A stretch of 12,146 nucleotides of DNA. Origin: Faecalibacterium sp. UBA1771. GTDB lineage: Bacteria; Bacillota; Clostridia; Oscillospirales; Ruminococcaceae. The position numbers and the translations under genes are program-made. Position 1 is the stretch's first letter. Every line of letters starts with the position of its first letter. Of this stretch, positions 1-8,200 are shown piece by piece. The notes beneath the pieces are model-generated. The model was not told where the DNA came from. It searched no databases and saw only the letters and a program-made list of their open reading frames with translations. The DNA is taken from the NCBI GenBank assembly GCA_002315315.1, contig DCGT01000049.1, positions 274 to 12,419 on the forward strand, in the 5' to 3' direction.

Positions 1-159
1 TCGGGCGAGATGAGGTTGTCTGTCGGCGAAAAACGTTAATCCGCCCGCATTGAGCAGGATTTCTCGGGGCACAAAACTTTGACCGATAAAAGCCAATAAA
101 AAATGAAATTCTTTATTTTACCGTCACTGACCAAGGCGAGCAATGACCTTTGCTAAAAA

Positions 160-345
160 GCATACAGAAAGCAATATCACCCGTGCGTCGGGACGATTTA
201 TCGCTCCGAATAGGTGACTGCGCGCACGGGAAAAACGACACAAAATCAAAATTAATTTCAAGCTATTAAATAACAAAATCTTTTCAAATACGGAATTATT
301 GATAGTCATAATTATATGCATACAGAAATCAACATCACACGCGCG
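160..345. repeat. Imperfect 28-nt direct repeat (two copies)
   Basis: Copies at 160-187 and 318-345 align without gaps at 24 of 28 positions. Both begin GCATACAGAAA, followed by a CAA-x-ATCAC core and a GCG end. The copies are 158 nt apart and the flanks do not align. No third copy was seen in the window. This could be a decayed duplication or part of a dispersed intergenic repeat; the function is unknown. Confidence 0.4.
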
Positions 346-716
346 AAGCAAAGCCGTCTGTTGCAATTCTACAACCGTTCGCGCGGCAAGAGAGAGGCAA
401 GTATTTGACGAGAGGGGGCGATAATGTTTTATCGAATAAGCGTCACTTGCAAGTGGTCTTGCGGTTTCATCCTGTCATCACAGCCATTTGCACGGATAAT
501 GGGCAGACGGTAACCGTCATCCGCTCGCGCAAAATGACATATTATGCCAATTCAGCTTTCGAATATTCGTCAGAAAATGCAGGCTTTTGGCGGCGAAGCG
601 GAAACAAGAATTAAATAAATACACCATAAATGCGCGTTAAATACGACATTATACAACAATATGCAATAAAATATAAATTCACTCGGAGATTGGGAATCGT
701 TCTCTTTCACCCGAAT

Positions 717-724
717 CGGAGGTG
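717..724 (+). promoter_or_regulatory. Ribosome binding site deciding the lysA start
   Basis: GGAGG at 718-722 lies 6 nt before the ATG at 729. The in-frame upstream ATG at 630 has no purine-rich sequence before it. The 33 residues it would add do not resemble the start of LysA proteins, so 729 is preferred. Confidence 0.85.
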
Positions 725-728
725 CAAA

Positions 729-2024
729 ATGATTTGTGAAAACATAAGTATTAATGCCGGCGGACATCTGACCTTTGCGGGTCAGGATACCGTCGAGCTG
801 GCGGAGCGCTACGGCACGCCGCTTTACCTTATCGACGAAGCGAGGATTCGTAATAACTGTAGGCAATATCTGTCCGCTATGAAGGAGCATTTCGGAGGCG
901 AGTCGAAGCCGCTGTTTGCGAGCAAGTCGCTTTGCTTCAAACGGATTTACGAGATAATAAAGGATGAGCGGCTCGGTATCGACGTTGTGTCGTCGGGCGA
1001 GCTGTTCACCGCCGTGCAGGCGGGATTTCCTGTCGAAAATGCCTATTTTCACGGCAATGCCAAGACCGATTTTGACATATCTTACGGAATGGACTGCGGT
1101 GTGGGGCATTTCGTCTGCGACAATGCGGACGAGCTTACGGCAATCGAGCGCGAGGCGGCAAAGCGCGGAATCGAGCAGAAAATACTCATTCGGCTGACCC
1201 CGAACATCGACCCTCACACCCACGAGAAAATAGCTACCGGCAAAATCGACTCAAAATTCGGCGTGGCAATCGAGACGGGACAGGCCCGGGAGCTGACGCG
1301 GCAGGCGCTGAGCTCGCCGCACATCCGGCTCGAAGGCTTCCACGCGCACATCGGGTCGCAGATATTCGACTGCACCCCGTTCTGCGACGAAGCCGCGGTC
1401 ATGGTTGACTTTATGGCGAAAATAAAGGAGCAGCTCGGCTTTGAAGCGTCGGTGCTTAACCTCGGCGGGGGAATGGCTGTACGCTATACCGAATCCGACC
1501 CGCAAATTGATTATGCAGAAAACATACATAAAATAAGTGTAGTAATAAAGGAACGGTGCGCCGCCCTCGGCTTAAAGCTTCCGACCGTGCTTATGGAGCC
1601 GGGCAGAAGCATCGTTGCCGCCGCGGGTATGACGCTTTATACCGCAACAGGTAAAAAAGAAATTCCCGATGTAAAAAACTATCTTTCGGTCGACGGAGGT
1701 ATGCCCGACAATCCCCGCTATGCGCTCTATCAGTCGCCCTACACCGTCATTAACGCAAGCAAGGCGGACAAGCCGTGCAGCTGTCTGTGTACCGTGGCGG
1801 GACGCTGCTGCGAGAGCGGCGATCTGATTCAGGAAAACGTCCGCATTGCCGAACCGAGCCGCGGAGACGTTATCGCCGTGCTGACGACCGGAGCATATAA
1901 TTACACTATGTCCTCAAACTATAACGCCATCGCCCGACCGCCGATCGTGATGCTGAACGAAGGCGGCTCGTACATAGCGGTGCGCCGTGAAACATTCGAG
2001 GATTTGACAAGGTGTCAGCTGTAA
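729..2024 (+). CDS. lysA: Diaminopimelate decarboxylase (LysA)
   Basis: Cytoplasmic PLP enzyme that converts meso-2,6-diaminopimelate to L-lysine and CO2, the last step of lysine synthesis. The protein is 431 residues, normal for the family. Seen in the sequence: the PLP-lysine motif FASKS with K66 at the start of the alanine-racemase-type TIM barrel; HAHIGSQ at 205-211; the LNLGGG phosphate-binding loop at 243-248; EPGRS from E290; a DGGM-x-DNPRYALY segment; CESGD at 361-365, whose Cys normally completes the partner subunit's active site; and GAYNY with Y390 near the PLP, followed by the SSNYN motif. All key residues are present, so the enzyme should be active, probably as a dimer. The start is chosen by its ribosome binding site; a frame open back to 630 is judged untranslated. 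No other lysine gene is adjacent, so it appears to be monocistronic. Confidence 0.96.
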   Translation: MICENISINAGGHLTFAGQDTVELAERYGTPLYLIDEARIRNNCRQYLSAMKEHFGGESKPLFASKSLCFKRIYEIIKDERLGIDVVSSGELFTAVQAGFPVENAYFHGNAKTDFDISYGMDCGVGHFVCDNADELTAIEREAAKRGIEQKILIRLTPNIDPHTHEKIATGKIDSKFGVAIETGQARELTRQALSSPHIRLEGFHAHIGSQIFDCTPFCDEAAVMVDFMAKIKEQLGFEASVLNLGGGMAVRYTESDPQIDYAENIHKISVVIKERCAALGLKLPTVLMEPGRSIVAAAGMTLYTATGKKEIPDVKNYLSVDGGMPDNPRYALYQSPYTVINASKADKPCSCLCTVAGRCCESGDLIQENVRIAEPSRGDVIAVLTTGAYNYTMSSNYNAIARPPIVMLNEGGSYIAVRRETFEDLTRCQL

Positions 2025-2060
2025 AATCTACGCGCGCGTTCGCGAAAGAAGTCAAAAAGC

Positions 2061-2112
2061 TCCCCGTACCGTTTCATAATCCCAATAAAAGGGAATGAAA
2101 CGCGTATGGGGA
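2061..2112. terminator. Long imperfect hairpin after lysA, probable terminator
   Basis: Arms 2061-2083 and 2091-2112 pair almost throughout: TCCCC/GGGGA, one G-U pair, TAC/GTA, a one-base bulge, CGTTTCAT/ATGAAACG, a two-base bulge, then TCCC/GGGA around a 7-nt loop. It starts 36 nt after the lysA stop. On the + strand it is followed by A/T-rich sequence but no T-run. On the - strand the hairpin is followed by GCTTTTTG, a better U-tract, so it may terminate from both sides. Confidence 0.6.
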
Positions 2113-2336
2113 ATTAATATTAATCTCTTGGTGAAGGCGTTTTATCGCGGCAACCACATCCGTAAACTGTAAAGCCATCGCCCGCGATGAGGATGTCAGA
2201 TGCGAGCCGGTTACGAAAAATCGGTTATCGGAATTCGGATTAGGCAGGAAGAAAATCGAGCGGCATAATATTTAAACCGATATAAGGTATTGTTTTCCGT
2301 TTGTTCACAAATAGTAGTATACGAGTTAAAATTTTA

Positions 2337-2345
2337 TGTTATAAT
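2337..2345 (+). promoter_or_regulatory. Extended -10 promoter for the 835-residue gene
   Basis: TG-T-TATAAT: a perfect TATAAT at 2340-2345 with a TG dinucleotide one base upstream (2337-2338). No good -35 lies at the expected distance, which fits an extended -10 promoter. The predicted transcription start near 2352 gives a leader of about 60 nt. Confidence 0.6.
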
Positions 2346-2358
2346 AAAAATAAAGTAT

Positions 2359-2391
2359 TCGGCAGAGATGCCGACATTGCCGAGCATTCGG
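2359..2391 (+). promoter_or_regulatory. Leader hairpin(s) with alternative pairing
   Basis: TCGGCA (2359-2364) and TGCCGA (2369-2374) form a perfect 6-bp stem closed by a GAGA (GNRA-type) tetraloop. A second TGCCGA at 2378-2383 could pair with the same left arm, and CCGA/TCGG (2380-2391) can form a further small stem. This lies between the promoter and the ribosome binding site of the next gene. A regulatory role is inferred only. Confidence 0.35.
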
Positions 2392-2412
2392 AGAACATAA
2401 GGGGGAAAACCT

Positions 2413-4920
2413 ATGCCTAACTTAGATGACAATCGCTTGAATCAGCTTGTTGAAGAGAATCAAATAATCGTTGAAATAGTCAACGCCTGTACCTCAAAAG
2501 GGGAATCCGTTTATCCCAAGGTCGAAAACAACTATGATTCTGTCGATAAGATCAAGGAATATTTCAAATCATCGCAGTTTGATTATATTGATAGAATCGT
2601 CTCGCAACAAAAAATGCTCGATGACATTGCAGACAGGGCAATTCCCGGCAAAAACGGAGTGATCTATACCAACAAAGACGGTATCTTTGGAGGTATGCTT
2701 GTCAGTCATGATTTGAAGGAGTCCGACCGCGTTCTTTACACCTGCTTTGCCGAATTATCCATCGACAACAATAAAGAGGTGATAAAGAAAAACCAGGAGC
2801 TCGCATCTCTGATTGCCGAACACAAGGAGGGTTACATAGAGCTCGTGCGCCGTGCGGTGCGGAGCATTATCAATCTCGACCCAAAAGAGCTTTTCAATAC
2901 CGATATCGAAAAGGCGGCCAAATATGCAGCCGAGCATCTGCGCGAGCTGAATCTGTGCAGGCATATCTGGACCTTCAGCAGTGCTTTGAAAAATAACAAC
3001 AGCCCCGAAGACCGCGAATTAATTGAACACCTCAATTTTGCAGAGAATTTCTATGGCAACAGATATCCCGTGCTGATTGACTATTACAAAATGCTCTCCG
3101 TCCCCGAACTTGCGCTGCTGGATAATATGAGACGGCAGGTAAATATCGGCAGCGCGGATTTCATCCGAGAGCTGGGCATGAACACAGACGGAGATGCTTT
3201 TAGTAAGTTCCAAGCTCTGTCCGATACAATCACAAAGCAATTCAAGGCTAACCATTTAAAGCTCGAGAATTCACCGACTCCGATAATTAACGGTATGCAA
3301 AAGGTTTTTAAATCGTTCGGCAATTCGAATGCGGACCTGCGCCCGATTGCATTTACGCCCAAGAAGGTGAATGACAAGAATACATTTGACAATTATATGA
3401 TTACCGTTCTCGACTTACCCGAGAACGCCGGTTTTTCCCTTGACAACCCGCCTGAGAACGAATATATCACCCGCAATGACAATAAAAAAATTTACGGTAT
3501 CTTATATCCTGAGAATACCAAATTAATAAACAAGCATATCGAAACGCTGACCGAATTTCAGAAGCTGTTTGACGGACAAAACCCGCCCATAGCTGCGCAG
3601 GACGATATGTACCATTTAAGAACCGCACTGACAAACGCAATCAACACCTTGGATAATATTAGGGAACCGGAGTCACAACAAGTCCAAGCCGCTATCAGTC
3701 AAACCATCGAAGGTTTAAAGGAGCTTGCGTTCAAGGTTTACAATACCACATTAAGTGAGCCGCAGCTCACCGACAGGCAATCGATGCTGGCGTTTCATCT
3801 GCGTGAGTTTAATGTGTACATCAACGACCCGTCAATGTCGTCAAGCAATGGGATCACGGCACAGACGGAGAATCAAAAGCTGTTGTACGAGCGTCTTTCT
3901 GCACAGTATTCACAAAAATACGATATGATAGCAAAGCCGACCGATTTCAATTCACTCGTTCAGAGCGGCAGAGACTGGGAAAATAATGATATTTCCCGGG
4001 ATTTGTTTGATGATATTACCGCAGAGGAGCAGGAAGCATTCATCAAAAACGGCAGTACGCTGTACGCAGCACATTCAAATTACAGAAATACCATCGACAA
4101 AATCAAAAGCACCGTCGTTGATTTTAAGAATCGAATTACCGCCACCAAGGAGCTTTTCACCGATTCGCCCGAGTTCAGAGAACTGAGAACCGCCGTCAAC
4201 AGTCTTGCCGAAAAACTCGATACTCCTAATATGAAACTGAGCGATTACAACAAGGAGTTGGATAAGCTCTCAAAAGCCGCCGACGATTATTATTTTGCCA
4301 AGCTTGACCAAAAGCACAATTTCCGCCGCGGTCAGCGTTTTGAAATCGCCATGGAGATAAAGGATTTCGCCGAAAAAAGCAAGGCAAAGGACGGTAATCT
4401 CCCAAGCTATCAGCCGAACAAGGAATATATGCTGCGCGAAGCCATCGCCGCCAGAATTGTCAAGTCGTACATCAAGTCGGATGACCCGGCAGTGGTAACT
4501 AAGGGCACAAGGGCGCTCCGCAGCCGCGACGCGTTTAACAAAGAAGTGCAAGATGTGATGAATGACCTCGCATTTAACCACATAGTCCTAAATAAAAACG
4601 AGCAGGAGCTGAAATCGTTTTTCGCCGGCAACAGTGTTGAGCTGGTAAAAAATTACCGAGAAAGAGTCGCTAACCAAGAAGAGTTGATAAAGAGAGATAA
4701 TCGGGAAAGAGGTGAAAAACCTAAAGATAATAATGAAGTGAAAGAAGTTAAAAAAGAAAACAAACCGGAAAACAAAAAAAATAATACGAACGTAAAGCAA
4801 AAAAATTCGAACAGCAATCAAAGAATGACAGACATAAACCAAAACAAATCGAGTGGCTCAAAGGTCAACGGTAATGAAAATAGGCCCCGAAGCAATAGCA
4901 TGAGCTTCGGCGGCAAGTAA
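2413..4920 (+). CDS. Uncharacterised 835-residue helical protein with Lys/Asn-rich tail
   Basis: I do not recognise this protein. The ATG is preceded by AGGGGG at a 7-nt spacing and by a good extended -10 promoter, so the gene is probably expressed. There is no signal peptide and no membrane segment, so it is predicted to be cytoplasmic unless exported by a specialised route. Most of the chain (about 1-755) has the charged and leucine pattern of alpha helices. One segment at 585-657 has regularly spaced helix signatures: SPEF, then Y-x-x-x-L-x-x-L-x-x-AADDYY (around 622-627), then a basic RRGQRFE stretch and KDFAEKS. The last ~79 residues (757-835) are low-complexity, rich in Lys, Asn, Glu and Ser, probably disordered, and end in NSMSFGGK. 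The gene stands alone between a hairpin and a terminator. A structural, scaffold or effector-like role is possible, but nothing here proves any of these. Confidence 0.85.
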   Translation: MPNLDDNRLNQLVEENQIIVEIVNACTSKGESVYPKVENNYDSVDKIKEYFKSSQFDYIDRIVSQQKMLDDIADRAIPGKNGVIYTNKDGIFGGMLVSHDLKESDRVLYTCFAELSIDNNKEVIKKNQELASLIAEHKEGYIELVRRAVRSIINLDPKELFNTDIEKAAKYAAEHLRELNLCRHIWTFSSALKNNNSPEDRELIEHLNFAENFYGNRYPVLIDYYKMLSVPELALLDNMRRQVNIGSADFIRELGMNTDGDAFSKFQALSDTITKQFKANHLKLENSPTPIINGMQKVFKSFGNSNADLRPIAFTPKKVNDKNTFDNYMITVLDLPENAGFSLDNPPENEYITRNDNKKIYGILYPENTKLINKHIETLTEFQKLFDGQNPPIAAQDDMYHLRTALTNAINTLDNIREPESQQVQAAISQTIEGLKELAFKVYNTTLSEPQLTDRQSMLAFHLREFNVYINDPSMSSSNGITAQTENQKLLYERLSAQYSQKYDMIAKPTDFNSLVQSGRDWENNDISRDLFDDITAEEQEAFIKNGSTLYAAHSNYRNTIDKIKSTVVDFKNRITATKELFTDSPEFRELRTAVNSLAEKLDTPNMKLSDYNKELDKLSKAADDYYFAKLDQKHNFRRGQRFEIAMEIKDFAEKSKAKDGNLPSYQPNKEYMLREAIAARIVKSYIKSDDPAVVTKGTRALRSRDAFNKEVQDVMNDLAFNHIVLNKNEQELKSFFAGNSVELVKNYRERVANQEELIKRDNRERGEKPKDNNEVKEVKKENKPENKKNNTNVKQKNSNSNQRMTDINQNKSSGSKVNGNENRPRSNSMSFGGK

Positions 4921-5060
4921 AAAACCGGAAAGCCTATCCAAGGCCCCGCGCGTCTCACCGAGCCGGTCTTGTATACAGCGGCGCCGTTGCTTTACCGGTC
5001 GCACGAATGACAGCTCAAAACCCGGCTCGCGTACCTTTTAAAACCTTCCGGACATAATGA
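4921..5060. other. GC-rich self-complementary 3' region
   Basis: Between the stop codon and the terminator lie nested complementary arms: CCGGAA (4925-4930) with TTCCGG (5046-5051), and CGAGCCGG (4959-4966) with CCGGCTCG (5022-5029). A GC palindrome (CGGCGCCG) lies between them. A folded 3' UTR is possible but not demonstrated. No gene is seen here. Confidence 0.3.
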
Positions 5061-5116
5061 ACCCCCTTGTGCAGTCCTTATTGCCCTGCACAAGGGGGTG
5101 TTTGTTGACTTTTTTA
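5061..5116 (+). terminator. Canonical rho-independent terminator
   Basis: Perfect 14-bp stem (5061-5074 with 5086-5099, beginning ACCCCC and ending GGGGGT) and an 11-nt loop, followed by a T-rich stretch that ends in six T. It lies 140 nt after the stop of the 835-residue gene and ends that transcript before the promoter region of the next gene. Confidence 0.9.
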
Positions 5117-5179
5117 TCCCGGGCGGGCGTTTGCGTCTTCGATATTATTGTGCAAAATAAACAAAATCGGGGGGGAGAT

Positions 5180-5253
5180 TTGACATTTATAGGATTTACA
5201 ATTTATTGAAGTTCATATATAATTGACATTATGTATAGATAGGGACATATTAT
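5180..5253 (+). promoter_or_regulatory. Overlapping promoters of the beta-helix gene
   Basis: The best match is TTTACA (5195-5200), 17 nt, TATAAT (5218-5223), a near-consensus housekeeping promoter. A consensus -35 TTGACA lies upstream at 5180-5185 (with a weak TTATTG at 17 nt). Another TTGACA at 5223-5228 shares a base with the TATAAT and has TATTAT at 19 nt (5248-5253). Which of these is used cannot be told from sequence. Confidence 0.65.
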
Positions 5254-5281
5254 ATATTTATATGTGTTCTTATAAATATAT
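5252..5281 (+). repeat. Perfect A/T-only inverted repeat in the leader
   Basis: Arms 5252-5262 and 5271-5281 are exact 11-base inverted complements made only of A and T, around the 8-nt loop TGTGTTCT. The element sits between the promoters and the ribosome binding site (GGAGGG, 5287-5292). It could be a weak leader hairpin affecting mRNA stability or translation, or a binding site for a dimeric regulator. Confidence 0.6.
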
Positions 5282-5296
5282 TTCACGGAGGGAATT

Positions 5297-8200
5297 ATGG
5301 AGAACAATCAATCGAACGGCAAGCGTTATGATTGTGCGGAAAAGCTTTTCAGCCTCATACTTACGTTTGCCATGCTGTTTAATATGTTCGGCGGAATAAT
5401 TCCGGCAGCCTTTGCCGAGGATGTGCAGTCTGTCGAGCAGGTCATCAATAGCGGCAGTCAAGCCGAGCTTCCCGAGGATAAAGCTTCGGAGCAGGCTTTG
5501 CCGATTGAGAATGAACCGGTCGAGACCGGCGACGAGAAGGAGAACAATCTCGACGATAAGCCGGAGATACAGGGTCTGCTCGCCGGCAAGGCGGAGGCTA
5601 CGCTCAAGATAGGCGATGACAAGCCTGCCGAGTACGAGACGCTCGAGGAGGCTTTTGCCGATGCGGTAAAGGCGGCTACGACCGAGAGCAGTCCCGCAGA
5701 GATAGCTCTGCTCGCCGACTGCACCATCGAGTCCCAGCTCAATGTTCCCGTGGGCAGCTTCATCAGCCTCGATATGAACAGCTGTGTCATCAGCTTTGCG
5801 GGCAAGAGCGGCTACACCATCAGCATTGAAGGCGTCAAGACCGATAAGAATACCGTTATTGACTGTTGCCTCGGAGGTCTTACCATAGACGACGGCTCTG
5901 CGGAAAAAACCGTCCGCTACTGGGTGACCGCCAAGTCGGGTGAGTGGACGATGTACGGCGACGGTCTGACCGACCCGACCAAGGAGAAGGGCAACGAAGG
6001 CTGGGTTGAGGGAAAAGACTATTTTACCACTGTCGGCGGAGTTATCACCGGCAGCACCACACACGACAATACAATATATAACTACGGCGGCAAGCTGGTG
6101 CTTCGCACCGTCAGCATTGTCGGCAACAAGGCGACTAAATCGGGCGGCGGCGTGCTTAATGTCTCCGGCGCCTTTATTGCCGACGGCTGTGTCATCGCCG
6201 GCAACACCACCGATATATACGGCGCAGGTGTCTTCCACACCTTCGGCGGATACAGCCCCGTTGCGGATAAGATGGATTTGATTATCGGCGGTACAACAAA
6301 GATTTATAATAATGTTCTCTCTGCCGACGGAGTGACACAGCAAAATGTGGGATATTTCTATGAGAATGCCACATTTATCCCGCTTTCGGTCGGCGACGGC
6401 ACAAACGGGGCGTCTGCTCCTGCCAAGGGAATGAATGTCGGCATAACTATATGGTCAACCAAGCTTAAGGATGCTTCGGTCGGCATTATCACCGACAACG
6501 GCACCGCCGACTATATTGACTATTTCCATTCCGACTCCAAGAATTTTATCGTTGACTTCACCGTTGACCATTTGGAGCTGGTCGGCAATGTCCTTTGCAC
6601 CAACACCAAGGGCGACAAGGAGTATTCGAGCATCGCCGAGGCGATGGAAAAGGGCGAGACCGAAATCAAGCTGGTGAGAAGCGGCTCGGAAAATGTCGTT
6701 ATCAAGAATAAGCAGTCGTTAACTCTTGACCTCAACGGCTTTGTACTGACCGCTCCCGTTATCAAATCCTCTCCCATCATTTCGATAAATGCGGGCGGCA
6801 GTCTGACAATAAATGACAACAGGGGAAAATCACCTGTCGCCGCCGTGGCGGATAAAGACGGCGACGGAGTTTATGAAACCTTTATCAACGAAATAAACGG
6901 TAATAACTCCGAAGCATTCAATGAGGTGAAGAAATCCGGCTGTAAATATTATGTTTCTAATTTCAGCGGTGCGATATTCGGCGGCAAAAACGGCGGTATC
7001 ACCAACTGCGGCACGCTGGTTATCAACGGCGGCATCATCGCCGGCAACACCAAGAGCGATTTCGGCGGCGGCGTAAACAACTACGGCTCGGCGGCGAGCT
7101 TCACTCTCACTGACGGTTTGATTGCGGGCAACAGCTCCGGCAAGGGCGGCGGTATCTGCAACAGCAACGGTGCGTCGGCGGTCATTTCCGGCGGTGAAAT
7201 TACCGGCAATACCGCAAGCGTCACATACGGCGGCGGCATCTATAATGATGCAGGCAGCAGTCTTTCGGTTGTCGGCGCTCTGATATCAACTAACAAAGCG
7301 GTCAAGAACGGCGGCGGTATTTATACGCTGTGCAGTATTACCGTAGGCGGTGATGCATCGGTAAACGGGAGCAGTCTTGCCGACGGCAAAACCGTTAACA
7401 ACATTGCTCTTCCGTCGGGCTGTTATCTTGTGCTCAGCGATAAATACCCGTTCGATGCAATGTCTTTATATTTGTGTGTTACTCAAATCGACTCCAAGGG
7501 CAGCTTTACCACCGGCACGGTTATGGAGAATGTGACCAAGGACGGCAATGCTCTGCTTGGCTGCATTTATTCCGACAAAAGCGCAGACGGTTATGTAAGC
7601 TATTACAGCAGCTACAGCAGTTTAATCAGAATAGTTCTCAAGGGTAGCTGTTCATGGCTGGTCGGCAGTCCCGACCCCAAGAAGGGCGAGCCGTTCTACA
7701 CCTTTGATGAGGCGGCGGCGGTCGCTGTCAAGAGCGGTGCAGCCATCTATCTTACCGCCAACCACACCGAGACAATTACGGTACAGAAGGGGCAGAAGCT
7801 GACCCTCGACCTGTACGGCAATGTTCTGACCACCGAGAATGTTCAGAGGGCGGCGGTCAATGTCGAGGAGGACGGCAATATCACCATTATCGACTCGATT
7901 GAGAAAAAGCCCGTTCACCTGTTCTACGACAGTGACAACGACGGCAGTTATGAATCGTTTACCGATGATGAAAAGACATTCAAAGATATACAGAATGGAT
8001 ACAAGCGTTTTTATTTCGTCGAGGGCGGCGCAATTACGGGACACCACGGCGGCGGCTTCGGCGGCGGTATCAGAAACTACGGCGAGGTCACGCTGTCCGG
8101 CGGTACAGTCATCGGCAACTCGGTCGAGTACGGCGGCGGTGTAGCTAACCTCGGCAAGGCAAAGACCAACATCTTTACCATGACCGGCGGCGCAGTCATC

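Larger units (their letters stand above)
1..728. other. Intergenic region with no confident gene
   Basis: I see no convincing coding sequence here. Short open frames exist on both strands, but none has recognisable protein features. The stretch holds an imperfect 28-nt direct repeat (160-187 and 318-345) and a perfect 12-bp palindrome at 444-455. The A/T-rich part at about 601-680 presumably carries the lysA promoter; the best -10-like hexamer is TATAAA at 672-677, without a good -35. I looked for a lysine riboswitch ahead of lysA and could not recognise its conserved core by eye. The left edge may contain the last codons of an upstream gene, but too little is present to say. Confidence 0.5.
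2025..2412. other. Intergenic region between lysA and the 835-residue gene
   Basis: 388 bp without a gene. It contains a long hairpin (2061-2112), a 12-bp perfect palindrome of only A and T at 2113-2124, an extended -10 promoter (2337-2345), leader hairpins (2359-2391) and a ribosome binding site (AGGGGG, 2400-2405). The segment 2125-2330 shows nothing I can interpret. Confidence 0.6.

Noticed and set aside
124..366. 80-residue minus-strand ORF overlapping the 28-nt repeats
   Set aside because: No ribosome binding site or protein feature; it is probably just an open frame in A/T-rich intergenic DNA.
405..614. Possible TTG-start 69-residue ORF with GAGAGG 7 nt upstream
   Set aside because: Non-ATG start, no recognisable domain, short, and in a region with no other coding signs. 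Kept as unproven.
390..728. Lysine riboswitch ahead of lysA
   Set aside because: The conserved L-box core could not be found by eye. A covariance search would be decisive.
570..1223. 217-residue minus-strand ORF antisense to lysA
   Set aside because: Lies mostly opposite a clear LysA reading frame and has no family resemblance; a codon-bias shadow.
2277..2283. CCGATAT resembling a flagellar sigma -10
   Set aside because: No TAAA at the required ~15-nt spacing; chance match.
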